From contig JAJZKY010000352.1 of assembly GCA_021803885.1 (NCBI GenBank), positions 1 through 5,698 on the forward strand: a stretch of 5,698 nucleotides of DNA, given 5' to 3'. The stretch comes from Planctomycetota bacterium. Its GTDB lineage: Bacteria > Planctomycetota > Phycisphaerae > WQYP01 > JAJZKY01. The translations under genes and the position numbers were made by a program. Positions within the stretch are counted from its first letter, which is position 1; each line of letters starts with the position of its first letter. Below are positions 4,641-5,698 of this stretch, in pieces. The notes under the pieces were generated by a model. That model had not been told where the DNA came from. It did no database searches and saw only the letters and a list, made by a program, of their open reading frames with translations.

Positions 4641-5698
4641 TCAAAGAGCCATGGCGGCGGCCGGCGGAGCACCTGCCAGTGACGCAGACACTTCATGCGG
4701 CCATGCCGGTGCCTTACCCAGAACATCTTCCCAGTAGCAGCGCAGTATTTCACCCACCGACCAGGCCTGGGCAATGCAGCCACGCGGCCGCCACGGGGCA
4801 TCGCCGTCGGCAATTTCACTGATGGACCCCAGCCCCGCCTGCAGCAAATGCGTGGTAAAGGGGGCGAGAATTTCCCGTCCCTGGGCCCGGGCTTCGGGCG
4901 TAGACCCCTGCACCTTCACCAGGGCTGAAACAAATTGGCCAGTCAGCCATGGCCAGGCGGTGCCCTGATGATAGGCTCGATCGCGTGAATTTTGATCCCC
5001 TACGTATTCGCCCCGGTATCCCGGTGATCCGGGAGCCAGTGTGCGTATGCCCAGGGGCGTCAAAAGGGAGCGGCGGACGGTTTCGACCACCGAGACGGCC
5101 TGTTCGCCGATCAACACCGCAAACGGCAGGCTGACCGCTAAAATCTGGTTGGGACGTACGGAAGCGTCCGGGCGGCCGTCATCGCCGATGACATCGTAGA
5201 GACATTTGGCGGAGGCATTCCAAAATTTGCTTAGAAAGCTCTGTTGGCATCGCTGGGCCAGAGCTGCAAATGCGGATGCCCGCCCGGTATCACCCACGGC
5301 CTTGGCCACCAGCGTCATGATTTTAAGCGCGTTGTACCACAAGGCATTAATTTCCACCGGCTTGCCATGGCGCGGCGTGATAACATCAGCCCCAACCTTG
5401 GCATCCATCCAGGTGAGCTGTACGCCTGGAACACCGGCGCGAATTAAACCGTCGGCATCCATGCGGATACCAAAACGCGTGCCGTCCCGATATTTTTCGA
5501 TGATCTGGCACAGCGGACGGTACAGATATTCACGCAACAGTTTTGCATCACCGCTGTAACGTTGATATTGATACGCTGCCTGTATCAGCCACAGCGCCGC
5601 ATCGACCGTGTTGTAATCCGGCTCGGACGATTTATCCGGGAAACGGTTGGGAATCAGACCGTCTTGAATATGATCGGCAAAGGTGACCAGAATGCTGC
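4641..5698 (-). CDS. Glycogen debranching enzyme / amylo-alpha-1,6-glucosidase, C-terminal part
   Basis: The product is the catalytic (alpha/alpha)6-barrel domain of a GH133-like amylo-alpha-1,6-glucosidase (GDE_C family), which hydrolyses the alpha-1,6 branch residue during glycogen breakdown in the cytoplasm. The frame is open to the right edge, so the TTG at 5537 is internal and the N-terminal domain lies outside. Visible motifs in order: DGLIPNRFPDKSSEPDYNTVDAAL (about 5588-5663) with the conserved Asp at 5601-5603; GVQLTWMDAKVG; GKPVEINALWYNAL with its Glu at 5352-5354; RPNQILAVSLPF; YHQGTAWPWLTGQF; and ISEIADGDAPWRPRGC with its Glu at 4815-4817, then QAWSVGEILR near the end. Asp and Glu in these motifs are the likely catalytic or sugar-binding residues; their exact roles are not assigned. 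About 352 codons are visible, ending at TGA 4641-4643 after an Ala-rich tail. No frameshift is seen. Confidence 0.93.
   Translation of the reverse strand, partial: SILVTFADHIQDGLIPNRFPDKSSEPDYNTVDAALWLIQAAYQYQRYSGDAKLLREYLYRPLCQIIEKYRDGTRFGIRMDADGLIRAGVPGVQLTWMDAKVGADVITPRHGKPVEINALWYNALKIMTLVAKAVGDTGRASAFAALAQRCQQSFLSKFWNASAKCLYDVIGDDGRPDASVRPNQILAVSLPFAVLIGEQAVSVVETVRRSLLTPLGIRTLAPGSPGYRGEYVGDQNSRDRAYHQGTAWPWLTGQFVSALVKVQGSTPEARAQGREILAPFTTHLLQAGLGSISEIADGDAPWRPRGCIAQAWSVGEILRCYWEDVLGKAPAWPHEVSASLAGAPPAAAMAL

Overview
The window reads as a piece of a moderately GC-rich bacterial chromosome. No rRNA or tRNA is visible, so taxonomy is only inferred. A bacterial-type farnesyl diphosphate synthase, a GH133-type glycogen debranching enzyme, and many short dispersed palindromes of the 'GGTAGCACAGGCATTCCTGCCTGTG' and 'GGCATCCATGCC' type would suit a Planctomycetota/PVC-group genome. 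This is a weak guess from recall, not a demonstrated placement.

Layout, left to right. (1) 1-675, plus strand: the C-terminal two thirds of an aldo/keto reductase, cut by the window edge. (2) 676-880: a 205-bp gap with a long inverted repeat (800-808/832-840) lying over a TATAAT-type promoter. (3) 881-1807, plus strand: a complete ispA-like farnesyl diphosphate synthase with a GTG start. (4) 1824-3331: an apparently intact IS4-family insertion sequence, with 14-bp perfect terminal inverted repeats and a 419-aa minus-strand transposase carrying DDE and the full Y-(2)-R-(3)-E-(6)-K signature. It sits 16 bp after the ispA stop codon. (5) 3332-3504: non-coding DNA with a REP-like hairpin and further palindromes. 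(6) 3505-3968, minus strand: a compact hicB-hicA toxin-antitoxin operon with a near-consensus promoter at 4015-4043 and a perfect palindrome in its spacer. (7) 4044-4640: about 600 bp without a credible gene but packed with hairpins, including a second near-identical copy of the REP-like element, so that hicBA lies between two direct copies. (8) 4641-5698, minus strand: the C-terminal (alpha/alpha)6 part of a glycogen debranching enzyme, running off the right edge.

The genes do not form one pathway. Isoprenoid precursor synthesis (ispA), glycogen breakdown and an aldo/keto reductase are ordinary chromosomal functions. The IS, the toxin-antitoxin module and the palindromic repeats between 1824 and about 4600 look like an accessory patch inserted between ispA and the debranching enzyme gene. 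I see no convincing new multi-gene system. The strongest unexplained signals are the hairpin-dense intergenic region 4200-4590, the paired REP-like copies around hicBA, and the inverted repeat over the ispA promoter.
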